Origin: Allodiplogaster sudhausi
Lineage: Eukaryota; Nematoda; Chromadorea; Rhabditida; Diplogasteridae
DNA: 64,000 nt
Assembly: GCA_945643635.1 (NCBI GenBank)
Contig: CALZFC010000257.1
Coordinates: 612,501-676,500 of the forward strand
Direction of reading: 5' to 3'
Under the pieces are notes generated by a model. That model searched no databases. It worked only from the letters and a program-made list of their open reading frames with translations, and was not told the origin of the DNA. This document shows, one piece after another, positions 21,301-34,748 of this stretch. Every line of letters begins with the position of its first letter. The first letter of the stretch is position 1. The position numbers and the translations under genes were made by a program.

Positions 21301-24300
21301 CATAATCTGAAGGTCGTGAGTTCGAGCCTCACCGGGAGCAGTGTTTTGCTTCAATTCGTATAATTCACTGAAATATGTTAGTCTTCCTTCTATGAAATTC
21401 GCTGGACTTGCGAACAGATCAAGCTTCCGTAGCGCAGTCGGCAGCGCGTCAGTCTCATAATCTGAAGGTCGTGAGTTCGAGCCTCACCGGGAGCAGTGTT
21501 TTGCTTCAATTCGTATAATTCACTGAAATATGTTAGTCTTCCTTCTATGAAATTCGCTGGACTAGCGAATAGATCAAGCTTCCGTAGCGCAGTCGGCAGC
21601 GCGTCAGTCTCATAATCTGAAGGTCGTGAGTTCGAGCCTCACCGGGAGCAGTGTTTTGCTTCAATTCGTATAATTCACTGAAAAATGTTAGTCTTCCTTC
21701 TATGAAATTCGCTGGACTAGCGAATAGATCAAGCTTCCGTAGCGCAGTCGGCAGCGCGTCAGTCTCATAATCTGAAGGTCGTGAGTTCGAGCCTCACCGG
21801 GAGCATTGTTTTGCTTCAATTCGTATAATTCGCTGAAATATGTTAGTCTTCCTTCTATGAAATTCGCTGGACTTGCGAACAGATCAAGCTTCCGTAGCGC
21901 AGTCGGCAGCGCGTCAGTCTCATAATCTGAAGGTCGTGAGTTCGAGCCTCACCGGGAGCAGTGTTTTGCTTCAATTCGTATAATTCACTGAAAAATGTTA
22001 GTCTTCCTTCTATGAAATTCGCTGGACTTGCGAACAGATCAAGCTTCCGTAGCGCAGTCGGCAGCGCGTCAGTCTCATAATCTGAAGGTCGTGAGTTCGA
22101 GCCTCACCGGGAGCAGTGTTTTGCTTCAATTCGTATAATTCACTGAAAAATGTTAGTCTTCCTTCTATGAAATTCGCTGGAATTGCGAACAGATCAAGCT
22201 TCCGTAGCGCAGTCGGCAGCGCGTCAGTCTCATAATCTGAAGGTCGTGAGTTCGAGCCTCACCGGGAGCAGTGTTTTGCTTCAATTCGTATAATTCACTG
22301 AAAATGTTAGTCTTCCTTCTATGAAATTCGCTGGACTAGCGAATAGATCAAGCTTCCGTAGCGCAGTCGGCAGCGCGTCAGTCTCATAATCTGAAGGTCG
22401 TGAGTTCGAGCCTCACCGGGAGCAGTGTTTTGCTTCAATTCGTATAATTCACTGAAATATGTTAGTCTTCCTTCTATGAAATTCGCTGGACTTGCGAACA
22501 GATCAAGCTTCCGTAGCGCAGTCGGCAGCGCGTCAGTCTCATAATCTGAAGGTCGTGAGTTCGAGCCTCACCGGGAGCAGTGTTTTGCTTCAATTCGTAT
22601 AATTCACTGAAAAATGTTAGTCTTCCTTCTATGAAATTCGCTGGACTTGCGAACAGATCAAGCTTCCGTAGCGCAGTCGGCAGCGCGTCAGTCTCATAAT
22701 CTGAAGGTCGTGAGTTCGAGCCTCACCGGGAGCAGTGTTTTGCTTCAATTCGTATAATTCACTGAAAAATGTTAGTCTTCCTTCTATGAAATTCGCTGGA
22801 CTTGCGAACAGATCAAGCTTCCGTAGCGCAGTCGGCAGCGCGTCAGTCTCATAATCTGAAGGTCGTGAGTTCGAGCCTCACCGGGAGCAGTGTTTTGCTT
22901 CAATTCGTATAATTCACTGAAATGTGTTAGTCTTCCTTCTATGAAATTCGCTGGACTAGCGAATAGATCAAGCTTCCGTAGCGCAGTCGGCAGCGCGTCA
23001 GTCTCATAATCTGAAGGTCGTGAGTTCGAGCCTCACCGGGAGCAGTGTTTTGCTTCAATTCGTATAATTCACTGAAATATGTTAGTCTTCCTTCTATGAA
23101 ATTCGCTGGACTAGCGAATAGATCAAGCTTCCGTAGCGCAGTCGGCAGCGCGTCAGTCTCATAATCTGAAGGTCGTGAGTTCGAGCCTCACCGGGAGCAG
23201 TGTTTTGCTTCAATTCGTATAATTCACTGAAATATGTTAGTCTTCCTTCTATGAAATTCGCTGGACTTGCGAACAGATCAAGCTTCCGTAGCGCAGTCGG
23301 CAGCGCGTCAGTCTCATAATCTGAAGGTCGTGAGTTCGAGCCTCACCGGGAGCAGTGTTTTGCTTCAATTCGTATAATTCACTGAAATATGTTAGTCTTC
23401 CTTCTATGAAATTCGCTGGACTAGCGAATAGATCAAGCTTCCGTAGCGCAGTCGGCAGCGCGTCAGTCTCATAATCTGAAGGTCGTGAGTTCGAGCCTCA
23501 CCGGGAGCAGTGTTTTGCTTCAATTCGTATAATTCACTGAAATATGTTAGTCTTCCTTCTATGAAATTCGCTGGACTTGCGAACAGATCAAGCTTCCGTA
23601 GCGCAGTCGGCAGCGCGTCAGTCTCATAATCTGAAGGTCGTGAGTTCGAGCCTCACCGGGAGCAGTGTTTTGCTTCAATTCGTATAATTCACTGAAAAAT
23701 GTTAGTCTTCCTTCTATGAAATTCGCTGGACTTGCGAACAGATCAAGCTTCCGTAGCGCAGTCGGCAGCGCGTCAGTCTCATAATCTGAAGGTCGTGAGT
23801 TCGAGCCTCACCGGGAGCAGTGTTTTGCTTCAATTCGTATAATTCACTGAAATATGTTAGTCTTCCTTCTATGAAATTCGCTGGACTAGCGAATAGATCA
23901 AGCTTCCGTAGCGCAGTCGGCAGCGCGTCAGTCTCATAATCTGAAGGTCGTGAGTTCGAGCCTCACCGGGAGCAGTGTTTTGCTTCAATTCGTATAATTC
24001 ACTGAAATATGTTAGTCTTCCTTCTATGAAATTCGCTGGACTAGCGAATAGATCAAGCTTCCGTAGCGCAGTCGGCAGCGCGTCAGTCTCATAATCTGAA
24101 GGTCGTGAGTTCGAGCCTCACCGGGAGCAGTGTTTTGCTTCAATTCGTATAATTCACTGAAAATGTTAGTCTTCCTTCTATGAAATTCGCTGGACTAGCG
24201 AATAGATCAAGCTTCCGTAGCGCAGTCGGCAGCGCGTCAGTCTCATAATCTGAAGGTCGTGAGTTCGAGCCTCACCGGGAGCAGTGTTTTGCTTCAATTC

Positions 24301-27300
24301 GTATAATTCACTGAAATATGTTAGTCTTCCTTCTATGAAATTCGCTGGACTAGCGAATAGATCAAGCTTCCGTAGCGCAGTCGGCAGCGCGTCAGTCTCA
24401 TAATCTGAAGGTCGTGAGTTCGAGCCTCACCGGGAGCAGTGTTTTGCTTCAATTCGTATAATTCACTGAAAAATGTTAGTCTTCCTTCTATGAAATTCGC
24501 TGGACTAGCGAATAGATCAAGCTTCCGTAGCGCAGTCGGCAGCGCGTCAGTCTCATAATCTGAAGGTCGTGAGTTCGAGCCTCACCGGGAGCAGTGTTTT
24601 GCTTCAATTCGTATAATTCACTGAAATATGTTAGTCTTCCTTCTATGAAATTCGCTGGACTAGCGAATAGATCAAGCTTCCGTAGCGCAGTCGGCAGCGC
24701 GTCAGTCTCATAATCTGAAGGTCGTGAGTTCGAGCCTCACCGGGAGCAGTGTTTTGCTTCAATTCGTATAATTCACTGAAATATGTTAGTCTTCCTTCTA
24801 TGAAATTCGCTGGACTAGCGAACAGATCAAGCTTCCGTAGCGCAGTCGGCAGCGCGTCAGTCTCATAATCTGAAGGTCGTGAGTTCGAGCCTCACCGGGA
24901 GCAGTGTTTTGCTTCAATTCGTATAATTCACTGAAATATGTTAGTCTTCCTTCTATGAAATTCGCTGGACTAGCGAATAGATCAAGCTTCCGTAGCGCAG
25001 TCGGCAGCGCGTCAGTCTCATAATCTGAAGGTCGTGAGTTCGAGCCTCACCGGGAGCAGTGTTTTGCTTCAATTCGTATAATTCACTGAAATATGTTAGT
25101 CTTCCTTCTATGAAATTCGCTGGACTAGCGAATAGATCAAGCTTCCGTAGCGCAGTCGGCAGCGCGTCAGTCTCATAATCTGAAGGTCGTGAGTTCGAGC
25201 CTCACCGGGAGCAGTGTTTTGCTTCAATTCGTATAATTCACTGAAATATGTTAGTCTTCCTTCTATGAAATTCGCTGGACTAGCGAATAGATCAAGCTTC
25301 CGTAGCGCAGTCGGCAGCGCGTCAGTCTCATAATCTGAAGGTCGTGAGTTCGAGCCTCACCGGGAGCAGTGTTTTGCTTCAATTCGTATAATTCACTGAA
25401 ATATGTTAGTCTTCCTTCTATGAAATTCGCTGGACTTGCGAACAGATCAAGCTTCCGTAGCGCAGTCGGCAGCGCGTCAGTCTCATAATCTGAAGGTCGT
25501 GAGTTCGAGCCTCACCGGGAGCAGTGTTTTGCTTCAATTCGTATAATTCACTGAAAAATGTTAGTCTTCCTTCTATGAAATTCGCTGGACTAGCGAATAG
25601 ATCAAGCTTCCGTAGCGCAGTCGGCAGCGCGTCAGTCTCATAATCTGAAGGTCGTGAGTTCGAGCCTCACCGGGAGCAGTGTTTTGCTTCAATTCGTATA
25701 ATTCACTGAAATATGTTAGTCTTCCTTCTATGAAATTCGCTGGACTTGCGAATAGATCAAGCTTCCGTAGCGCAGTCGGCAGCGCGTCAGTCTCATAATC
25801 TGAAGGTCGTGAGTTCGAGCCTCACCGGGAGCAGTGTTTTGCTTCAATTCGTATAATTCACTGAAATATGTTAGTCTTCCTTCTATGAAATTCGCTGGAC
25901 TAGCGAATAGATCAAGCTTCCGTAGCGCAGTCGGCAGCGCGTCAGTCTCATAATCTGAAGGTCGTGAGTTCGAGCCTCACCGGGAGCAGTGTTTTGCTTC
26001 AATTCGTATAATTCACTGAAATATGTTAGTCTTCCTTCTATGAAATTCGCTGGACTAGCGAATAGATCAAGCTTCCGTAGCGCAGTCGGCAGCGCGTCAG
26101 TCTCATAATCTGAAGGTCGTGAGTTCGAGCCTCACCGGGAGCAGTGTTTTGCTTCAATTCGTATAATTCACTGAAATATGTTAGTCTTCCTTCTATGAAA
26201 TTCGCTGGACTAGCGAATAGATCAAGCTTCCGTAGCGCAGTCGGCAGCGCGTCAGTCTCATAATCTGAAGGTCGTGAGTTCGAGCCTCACCGGGAGCAGT
26301 GTTTTGCTTCAATTCGTATAATTCACTGAAATATGTTAGTCTTCCTTCTATGAAATTCGCTGGACTAGCGAATAGATCAAGCTTCCGTAGCGCAGTCGGC
26401 AGCGCGTCAGTCTCATAATCTGAAGGTCGTGAGTTCGAGCCTCACCGGGAGCAGTGTTTTGCTTCAATTCGTATAATTCACTGAAATATGTTAGTCTTCC
26501 TTCTATGAAATTCGCTGGACTAGCGAATAGATCAAGCTTCCGTAGCGCAGTCGGCAGCGCGTCAGTCTCATAATCTGAAGGTCGTGAGTTCGAGCCTCAC
26601 CGGGAGCAGTGTTTTGCTTCAATTCGTATAATTCACTGAAATATGTTAGTCTTCCTTCTATGAAATTCGCTGGACTAGCGAATAGATCAAGCTTCCGTAG
26701 CGCAGTCGGCAGCGCGTCAGTCTCATAATCTGAAGGTCGTGAGTTCGAGCCTCACCGGGAGCAGTGTTTTGCTTCAATTCGTATAATTCACTGAAATATG
26801 TTAGTCTTCCTTCTATGAAATTCGCTGGACTTGCGAACAGATCAAGCTTCCGTAGCGCAGTCGGCAGCGCGTCAGTCTCATAATCTGAAGGTCGTGAGTT
26901 CGAGCCTCACCGGGAGCAGTGTTTTGCTTCAATTCGTATAATTCACTGAAATATGTTAGTCTTCCTTCTATGAAATTCGCTGGACTAGCGAATAGATCAA
27001 GCTTCCGTAGCGCAGTCGGCAGCGCGTCAGTCTCATAATCTGAAGGTCGTGAGTTCGAGCCTCACCGGGAGCAGTGTTTTGCTTCAATTCGTATAATTCA
27101 CTGAAATATGTTAGTCTTCCTTCTATGAAATTCGCTGGACTTGCGAATAGATCAAGCTTCCGTAGCGCAGTCGGCAGCGCGTCAGTCTCATAATCTGAAG
27201 GTCGTGAGTTCGAGCCTCACCGGGAGCAGTGTTTTGCTTCAATTCGTATAATTCACTGAAATATGTTAGTCTTCCTTCTATGAAATTCGCTGGACTAGCG

Positions 27301-30300
27301 AATAGATCAAGCTTCCGTAGCGCAGTCGGCAGCGCGTCAGTCTCATAATCTGAAGGTCGTGAGTTCGAGCCTCACCGGGAGCAGTGTTTTGCTTCAATTC
27401 GTATAATTCACTGAAATATGTTAGTCTTCCTTCTATGAAATTCGCTGGACTAGCGAATAGATCAAGCTTCCGTAGCGCAGTCGGCAGCGCGTCAGTCTCA
27501 TAATCTGAAGGTCGTGAGTTCGAGCCTCACCGGGAGCAGTGTTTTGCTTCAATTCGTATAATTCACTGAAATATGTTAGTCTTCCTTCTATGAAATTCGC
27601 TGGACTAGCGAATAGATCAAGCTTCCGTAGCGCAGTCGGCAGCGCGTCAGTCTCATAATCTGAAGGTCGTGAGTTCGAGCCTCACCGGGAGCAGTGTTTT
27701 GCTTCAATTCGTATAATTCACTGAAATATGTTAGTCTTCCTTCTATGAAATTCGCTGGACTAGCGAATAGATCAAGCTTCCGTAGCGCAGTCGGCAGCGC
27801 GTCAGTCTCATAATCTGAAGGTCGTGAGTTCGAGCCTCACCGGGAGCAGTGTTTTGCTTCAATTCGTATAATTCACTGAAAAATGTTAGTCTTCCTTCTA
27901 TGAAATTCGCTGGACTAGCGAATAGATCAAGCTTCCGTAGCGCAGTCGGCAGCGCGTCAGTCTCATAATCTGAAGGTCGTGAGTTCGAGCCTCACCGGGA
28001 GCAGTGTTTTGCTTCAATTCGTATAATTCACTGAAATATGTTAGTCTTCCTTCTATGAAATTCGCTGGACTAGCGAATAGATCAAGCTTCCGTAGCGCAG
28101 TCGGCAGCGCGTCAGTCTCATAATCTGAAGGTCGTGAGTTCGAGCCTCACCGGGAGCAGTGTTTTGCTTCAATTCGTATAATTCACTGAAATGTGTTAGT
28201 CTTCCTTCTATGAAATTCGCTGGACTTGCGAACAGATCAAGCTTCCGTAGCGCAGTCGGCAGCGCGTCAGTCTCATAATCTGAAGGTCGTGAGTTCGAGC
28301 CTCACCGGGAGCAGTGTTTTGCTTCAATTCGTATAATTCACTGAAATATGTTAGTCTTCCTTCTATGAAATTCGCTGGACTAGCGAATAGATCAAGCTTC
28401 CGTAGCGCAGTCGGCAGCGCGTCAGTCTCATAATCTGAAGGTCGTGAGTTCGAGCCTCACCGGGAGCAGTGTTTTGCTTCAATTCGTATAATTCACTGAA
28501 ATATGTTAGTCTTCCTTCTATGAAATTCGCTGGACTAGCGAATAGATCAAGCTTCCGTAGCGCAGTCGGCAGCGCGTCAGTCTCATAATCTGAAGGTCGT
28601 GAGTTCGAGCCTCACCGGGAGCAGTGTTTTGCTTCAATTCGTATAATTCACTGAAATATGTTAGTCTTCCTTCTATGAAATTCGCTGGACTAGCGAATAG
28701 ATCAAGCTTCCGTAGCGCAGTCGGCAGCGCGTCAGTCTCATAATCTGAAGGTCGTGAGTTCGAGCCTCACCGGGAGCAGTGTTTTGCTTCAATTCGTATA
28801 ATTCACTGAAATATGTTAGTCTTCCTTCTATGAAATTCGCTGGACTAGCGAATAGATCAAGCTTCCGTAGCGCAGTCGGCAGCGCGTCAGTCTCATAATC
28901 TGAAGGTCGTGAGTTCGAGCCTCACCGGGAGCAGTGTTTTGCTTCAATTCGTATAATTCACTGAAAATGTTAGTCTTCCTTCTATGAAATTCGCTGGACT
29001 AGCGAATAGATCAAGCTTCCGTAGCGCAGTCGGCAGCGCGTCAGTCTCATAATCTGAAGGTCGTGAGTTCGAGCCTCACCGGGAGCAGTGTTTTGCTTCA
29101 ATTCGTATAATTCACTGAAATATGTTAGTCTTCCTTCTATGAAATTCGCTGGACTTGCGAATAGATCAAGCTTCCGTAGCGCAGTCGGCAGCGCGTCAGT
29201 CTCATAATCTGAAGGTCGTGAGTTCGAGCCTCACCGGGAGCAGTGTTTTGCTTCAATTCGTATAATTCACTGAAAAATGTTAGTCTTCCTTCTATGAAAT
29301 TCGCTGGACTAGCGAATAGATCAAGCTTCCGTAGCGCAGTCGGCAGCGCGTCAGTCTCATAATCTGAAGGTCGTGAGTTCGAGCCTCACCGGGAGCAGTG
29401 TTTTGCTTCAATTCGTATAATTCACTGAAATATGTTAGTCTTCCTTCTATGAAATTCGCTGGACTAGCGAATAGATCAAGCTTCCGTAGCGCAGTCGGCA
29501 GCGCGTCAGTCTCATAATCTGAAGGTCGTGAGTTCGAGCCTCACCGGGAGCAGTGTTTTGCTTCAATTCGTATAATTCACTGAAAAATGTTAGTCTTCCT
29601 TCTATGAAATTCGCTGGACTAGCGAATAGATCAAGCTTCCGTAGCGCAGTCGGCAGCGCGTCAGTCTCATAATCTGAAGGTCGTGAGTTCGAGCCTCACC
29701 GGGAGCAGTGTTTTGCTTCAATTCGTATAATTCACTGAAATATGTTAGTCTTCCTTCTATGAAATTCGCTGGACTAGCGAATAGATCAAGCTTCCGTAGC
29801 GCAGTCGGCAGCGCGTCAGTCTCATAATCTGAAGGTCGTGAGTTCGAGCCTCACCGGGAGCAGTGTTTTGCTTCAATTCGTATAATTCACTGAAATATGT
29901 TAGTCTTCCTTCTATGAAATTCGCTGGACTAGCGAATAGATCAAGCTTCCGTAGCGCAGTCGGCAGCGCGTCAGTCTCATAATCTGAAGGTCGTGAGTTC
30001 GAGCCTCACCGGGAGCAGTGTTTTGCTTCAATTCGTATAATTCACTGAAATATGTTAGTCTTCCTTCTATGAAATTCGCTGGACTTGCGAACAGATCAAG
30101 CTTCCGTAGCGCAGTCGGCAGCGCGTCAGTCTCATAATCTGAAGGTCGTGAGTTCGAGCCTCACCGGGAGCAGTGTTTTGCTTCAATTCGTATAATTCAC
30201 TGAAATATGTTAGTCTTCCTTCTATGAAATTCGCTGGACTTGCGAACAGATCAAGCTTCCGTAGCGCAGTCGGCAGCGCGTCAGTCTCATAATCTGAAGG

Positions 30301-32889
30301 TCGTGAGTTCGAGCCTCACCGGGAGCAGTGTTTTGCTTCAATTCGTATAATTCACTGAAAAATGTTAGTCTTCCTTCTATGAAATTCGCTGGACTAGCGA
30401 ATAGATCAAGCTTCCGTAGCGCAGTCGGCAGCGCGTCAGTCTCATAATCTGAAGGTCGTGAGTTCGAGCCTCACCGGGAGCAGTGTTTTGCTTCAATTCG
30501 TATAATTCACTGAAATATGTTAGTCTTCCTTCTATGAAATTCGCTGGACTAGCGAATAGATCAAGCTTCCGTAGCGCAGTCGGCAGCGCGTCAGTCTCAT
30601 AATCTGAAGGTCGTGAGTTCGAGCCTCACCGGGAGCAGTGTTTTGCTTCAATTCGTATAATTCACTGAAATATGTTAGTCTTCCTTCTATGAAATTCGCT
30701 GGACTAGCGAATAGATCAAGCTTCCGTAGCGCAGTCGGCAGCGCGTCAGTCTCATAATCTGAAGGTCGTGAGTTCGAGCCTCACCGGGAGCAGTGTTTTG
30801 CTTCAATTCGTATAATTCACTGAAATATGTTAGTCTTCCTTCTATGAAATTCGCTGGACTAGCGAATAGATCAAGCTTCCGTAGCGCAGTCGGCAGCGCG
30901 TCAGTCTCATAATCTGAAGGTCGTGAGTTCGAGCCTCACCGGGAGCAGTGTTTTGCTTCAATTCGTATAATTCACTGAAATATGTTAGTCTTCCTTCTAT
31001 GAAATTCGCTGGACTAGCGAATAGATCAAGCTTCCGTAGCGCAGTCGGCAGCGCGTCAGTCTCATAATCTGAAGGTCGTGAGTTCGAGCCTCACCGGGAG
31101 CAGTGTTTTGCTTCAATTCGTATAATTCACTGAAATATGTTAGTCTTCCTTCTATGAAATTCGCTGGACTAGCGAATAGATCAAGCTTCCGTAGCGCAGT
31201 CGGCAGCGCGTCAGTCTCATAATCTGAAGGTCGTGAGTTCGAGCCTCACCGGGAGCAGTGTTTTGCTTCAATTCGTATAATTCACTGAAATATGTTAGTC
31301 TTCCTTCTATGAAATTCGCTGGACTAGCGAATAGATCAAGCTTCCGTAGCGCAGTCGGCAGCGCGTCAGTCTCATAATCTGAAGGTCGTGAGTTCGAGCC
31401 TCACCGGGAGCAGTGTTTTGCTTCAATTCGTATAATTCACTGAAAAATGTTAGTCTTCCTTCTATGAAATTCGCTGGACTAGCGAATAGATCAAGCTTCC
31501 GTAGCGCAGTCGGCAGCGCGTCAGTCTCATAATCTGAAGGTCGTGAGTTCGAGCCTCACCGGGAGCAGTGTTTTGCTTCAATTCGTATAATTCACTGAAA
31601 TATGTTAGTCTTCCTTCTATGAAATTCGCTGGACTAGCGAATAGATCAAGCTTCCGTAGCGCAGTCGGCAGCGCGTCAGTCTCATAATCTGAAGGTCGTG
31701 AGTTCGAGCCTCACCGGGAGCAGTGTTTTGCTTCAATTCGTATAATTCACTGAAATATGTTAGTCTTCCTTCTATGAAATTCGCTGGACTTGCGAACAGA
31801 TCAAGCTTCCGTAGCGCAGTCGGCAGCGCGTCAGTCTCATAATCTGAAGGTCGTGAGTTCGAGCCTCACCGGGAGCAGTGTTTTGCTTCAATTCGTATAA
31901 TTCACTGAAATATGTTAGTCTTCCTTCTATGAAATTCGCTGGACTTGCGAACAGATCAAGCTTCCGTAGCGCAGTCGGCAGCGCGTCAGTCTCATAATCT
32001 GAAGGTCGTGAGTTCGAGCCTCACCGGGAGCAGTGTTTTGCTTCAATTCGTATAATTCACTGAAATATGTTAGTCTTCCTTCTATGAAATTCGCTGGACT
32101 AGCGAATAGATCAAGCTTCCGTAGCGCAGTCGGCAGCGCGTCAGTCTCATAATCTGAAGGTCGTGAGTTCGAGCCTCACCGGGAGCAGTGTTTTGCTTCA
32201 ATTCGTATAATTCACTGAAAAATGTTAGTCTTCCTTCTATGAAATTCGCTGGACTAGCGAATAGATCAAGCTTCCGTAGCGCAGTCGGCAGCGCGTCAGT
32301 CTCATAATCTGAAGGTCGTGAGTTCGAGCCTCACCGGGAGCAGTGTTTTGCTTCAATTCGTATAATTCACTGAAATATGTTAGTCTTCCTTCTATGAAAT
32401 TCGCTGGACTAGCGAATAGATCAAGCTTCCGTAGCGCAGTCGGCAGCGCGTCAGTCTCATAATCTGAAGGTCGTGAGTTCGAGCCTCACCGGGAGCAGTG
32501 TTTTGCTTCAATTCGTATAATTCACTGAAATATGTTAGTCTTCCTTCTATGAAATTCGCTGGACTATCGAATAGATCAAGCTTCCGTAGCGCAGTCGGCA
32601 GCGCGTCAGTCTCATAATCTGAAGGTCGTGAGTTCGAGCCTCACCGGGAGCAGTGTTTTGCTTCAATTCGTATAATTCACTGAAATATGTTAGTCTTCCT
32701 TCTATGAAATTCGCTGGACTAGCGAATAGATCAAGCTTCCGTAGCGCAGTCGGCAGCGCGTCAGTCTCATAATCTGAAGGTCGTGAGTTCGAGCCTCACC
32801 GGGAGCAGTGTTTTGCTTCAATTCGTATAATTCACTGAAATATGTTAGTCTTCCTTCTATGAAATTCGCTGGACTTGCGAACAGATCAA

Positions 32890-32962
32890 GCTTCCGTAGC
32901 GCAGTCGGCAGCGCGTGAGTCTCATAATCTGAAGGTCGTGAGTTCGAGCCTCACCGGGAGCA
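32890..32962 (+). pseudogene. First HOR-type copy (monomer 11), domain boundary
   Basis: C28G breaks the anticodon stem, and the copy is followed by GTATTTTGC, the marks of monomer 11. The copy at 32735 before it is canonical, so the switch from homogeneous array to HOR occurs within one unit. Confidence 0.88.
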
Positions 32963-34748
32963 GTATTTTGCTTCAATTCGTATAATTCACTGAAAAATGT
33001 TACTCTTCCTTCGATGCAATTCGCTGGAATTGCGAACAGATCAAGCTTCCGTAGCGCAGTCGGCAGCGCGTCAGTTTCATAATCTTAAGGGCGTGAGTTC
33101 GAGCCTCACCGGGAGCAGTGTTTTGCTTCAATTCGTATAATTCACTGAAAAATGTTACTCTTCCTTCAATGCAATTTGCTGGAATTGCGAACAGATCAAG
33201 CTTCCGTAGCGCAGTCTGCAGCACGTCAGTCTCATAATCTGAAGGTCGTGAGTTCGAGCCTCACCGGGAGCAGTGTTTTGCTTCAATTCGTATAATTCAC
33301 TGAAATGTGTTAGTCTTCCTTCTATGAAATTCGCTGGACTTGTGAACAGATCAAGCTTCCGTAGCGCAGTCGGCAGCGCGTCAGTCTCATAATCTGAAGG
33401 TCGTGAGTTCGAGCCTCACCGATAGCATTGTTTTGCTTCAATTCGTATAATTCGCTGAAATATGTTAGTCTTCCTTCTATGAAATTCGCTGGACTTGCGA
33501 ACAGATCAAGCTTCCGTAGCGCAGTCGGCAGCGCGTCAGTCTCATAATCTGAAGGTCGTGAGTTCGAGCCTCACCGGGAGCAGTGTTTTGCTTCAATTCG
33601 TATAATTCACTGAAATATGTTAGTCTACCTTTATGAAATTCGCTGGACTTGCGAACGGATCAAGCTTCCGTAGCGCAGTCGGCAGCGCGTCAGTCTCATA
33701 ATCTGAAGGTCGTGAGTTCGAGCCTCACCGAGAGCAGTGTTTTGCTTCAATTCGTATAATTCACTGCAATATGTTAGTCTTCCTTCTATGAAATTCGCTG
33801 GACTAGCGAATAGATCAAGCTTCCGTAGCGCAGTCGGCAGCGCGTCAGTCTCATAATCTGAAGGTCGTGAGTTCGAGCCTCACCGGGAGCAGTGTTTTGC
33901 TTCAATTTGTATAATTCACTGAAAAATGTTAGTCTTCCTTCTATGAAATTCGCTGGACTAGCGAATAGATCAAGCTTCCGTAGCGCAGTCGGCAGCGCGT
34001 CAGTCTCATAATCTGAAGGTCGTGAGTTCGAGCCTCACCGGGAGCAGTGCTTTGATTCAATTCGTATAATTCACTGAAATATGTTAGTCTTCCTTCTATG
34101 AAATTCGCTTTACTAGCGAATAGATCAAGCTTCCGTAGCGCAGTCGGCAGCCCGTCAGTCTCATAATCTGAAGGTCGTGAGTTCGAGCCTCACCGGGAGC
34201 AGTGTTTTGCTTCAATTCGTATAATTCACTGAAATATGTTAGTCTTCCTTCTATGAAATTCGCTGGACTATCGAATAGATCAAGCTTCCGTAGCGCAGTC
34301 GGCAGCGCGTGAGTCTCATAATCTGAAGGTCGTGAGTTCGAGCCTCACCGGGAGCAGTGTTTTGCTTCAATTCGTATAATTCACAGAAAAATGTTAGTCT
34401 TCCTTCTATGAAATTCGCTGGACTAGCGAATAGATCAGGCTTCCGCAGCGCAGTCGGCAGCGCGTCAGTCTCATAATCTGAAGGTCGTGAGTTCGAGCCT
34501 CACCGGGAGCATTGTTTTGCTTCATTTCGTATAATTCGCTGAAATATGTTAGTCTTCCTTCTATGAAATTCGCTGGACTTGCGAACAGATCAAGCTTCCG
34601 TAGCGCAGTCGGCAGCGCGTGAGTCTCATAATCTGAAGGTCGTGAGTTCGAGCCTCACCGGGAGCAGTATTTTGCTTCAATTCGTATAATTCACTGAAAA
34701 ATGTTACTCTTCCTTCGATGCAATTTGCTGGAATTGCGAACAGATCAA

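Larger units (their letters stand above)
10578..32889 (+). tRNA. Array domain 2: 144 copies with identical canonical tRNA-Met body
   Basis: Starts run every 155 bases from 10578, less eight single-base spacer deletions (near 12543, 17518, 19827, 20136, 20599, 22303, 24164 and 28966). The last start is 32735 and its body ends at 32807. As far as I can read, all 144 bodies are the same 73 bases. Spacers differ mainly at two places: AAATATG, AAAAATG or AAATGTG in the middle, and TAGCGAATAG or TTGCGAACAG before the gene. Rare differences include CATTG with TTCGCTG after the copy near 21732 and GGAATTGCG near 22180. Confidence 0.93.

Noticed and set aside
33000..33224. Recurrent minus-strand open frames of about 70-90 residues in the array (also at 4523, 5289, 34704, 36407, 38897 and every HOR block), containing GEARTHDLQIMRLTRCRLRY-like peptides
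   Set aside because: They are the tRNA-Met body and spacer read antisense. They recur because the DNA repeats, stay open only in variant spacers and have no coding signature of their own. Such peptides are likely annotation artefacts.
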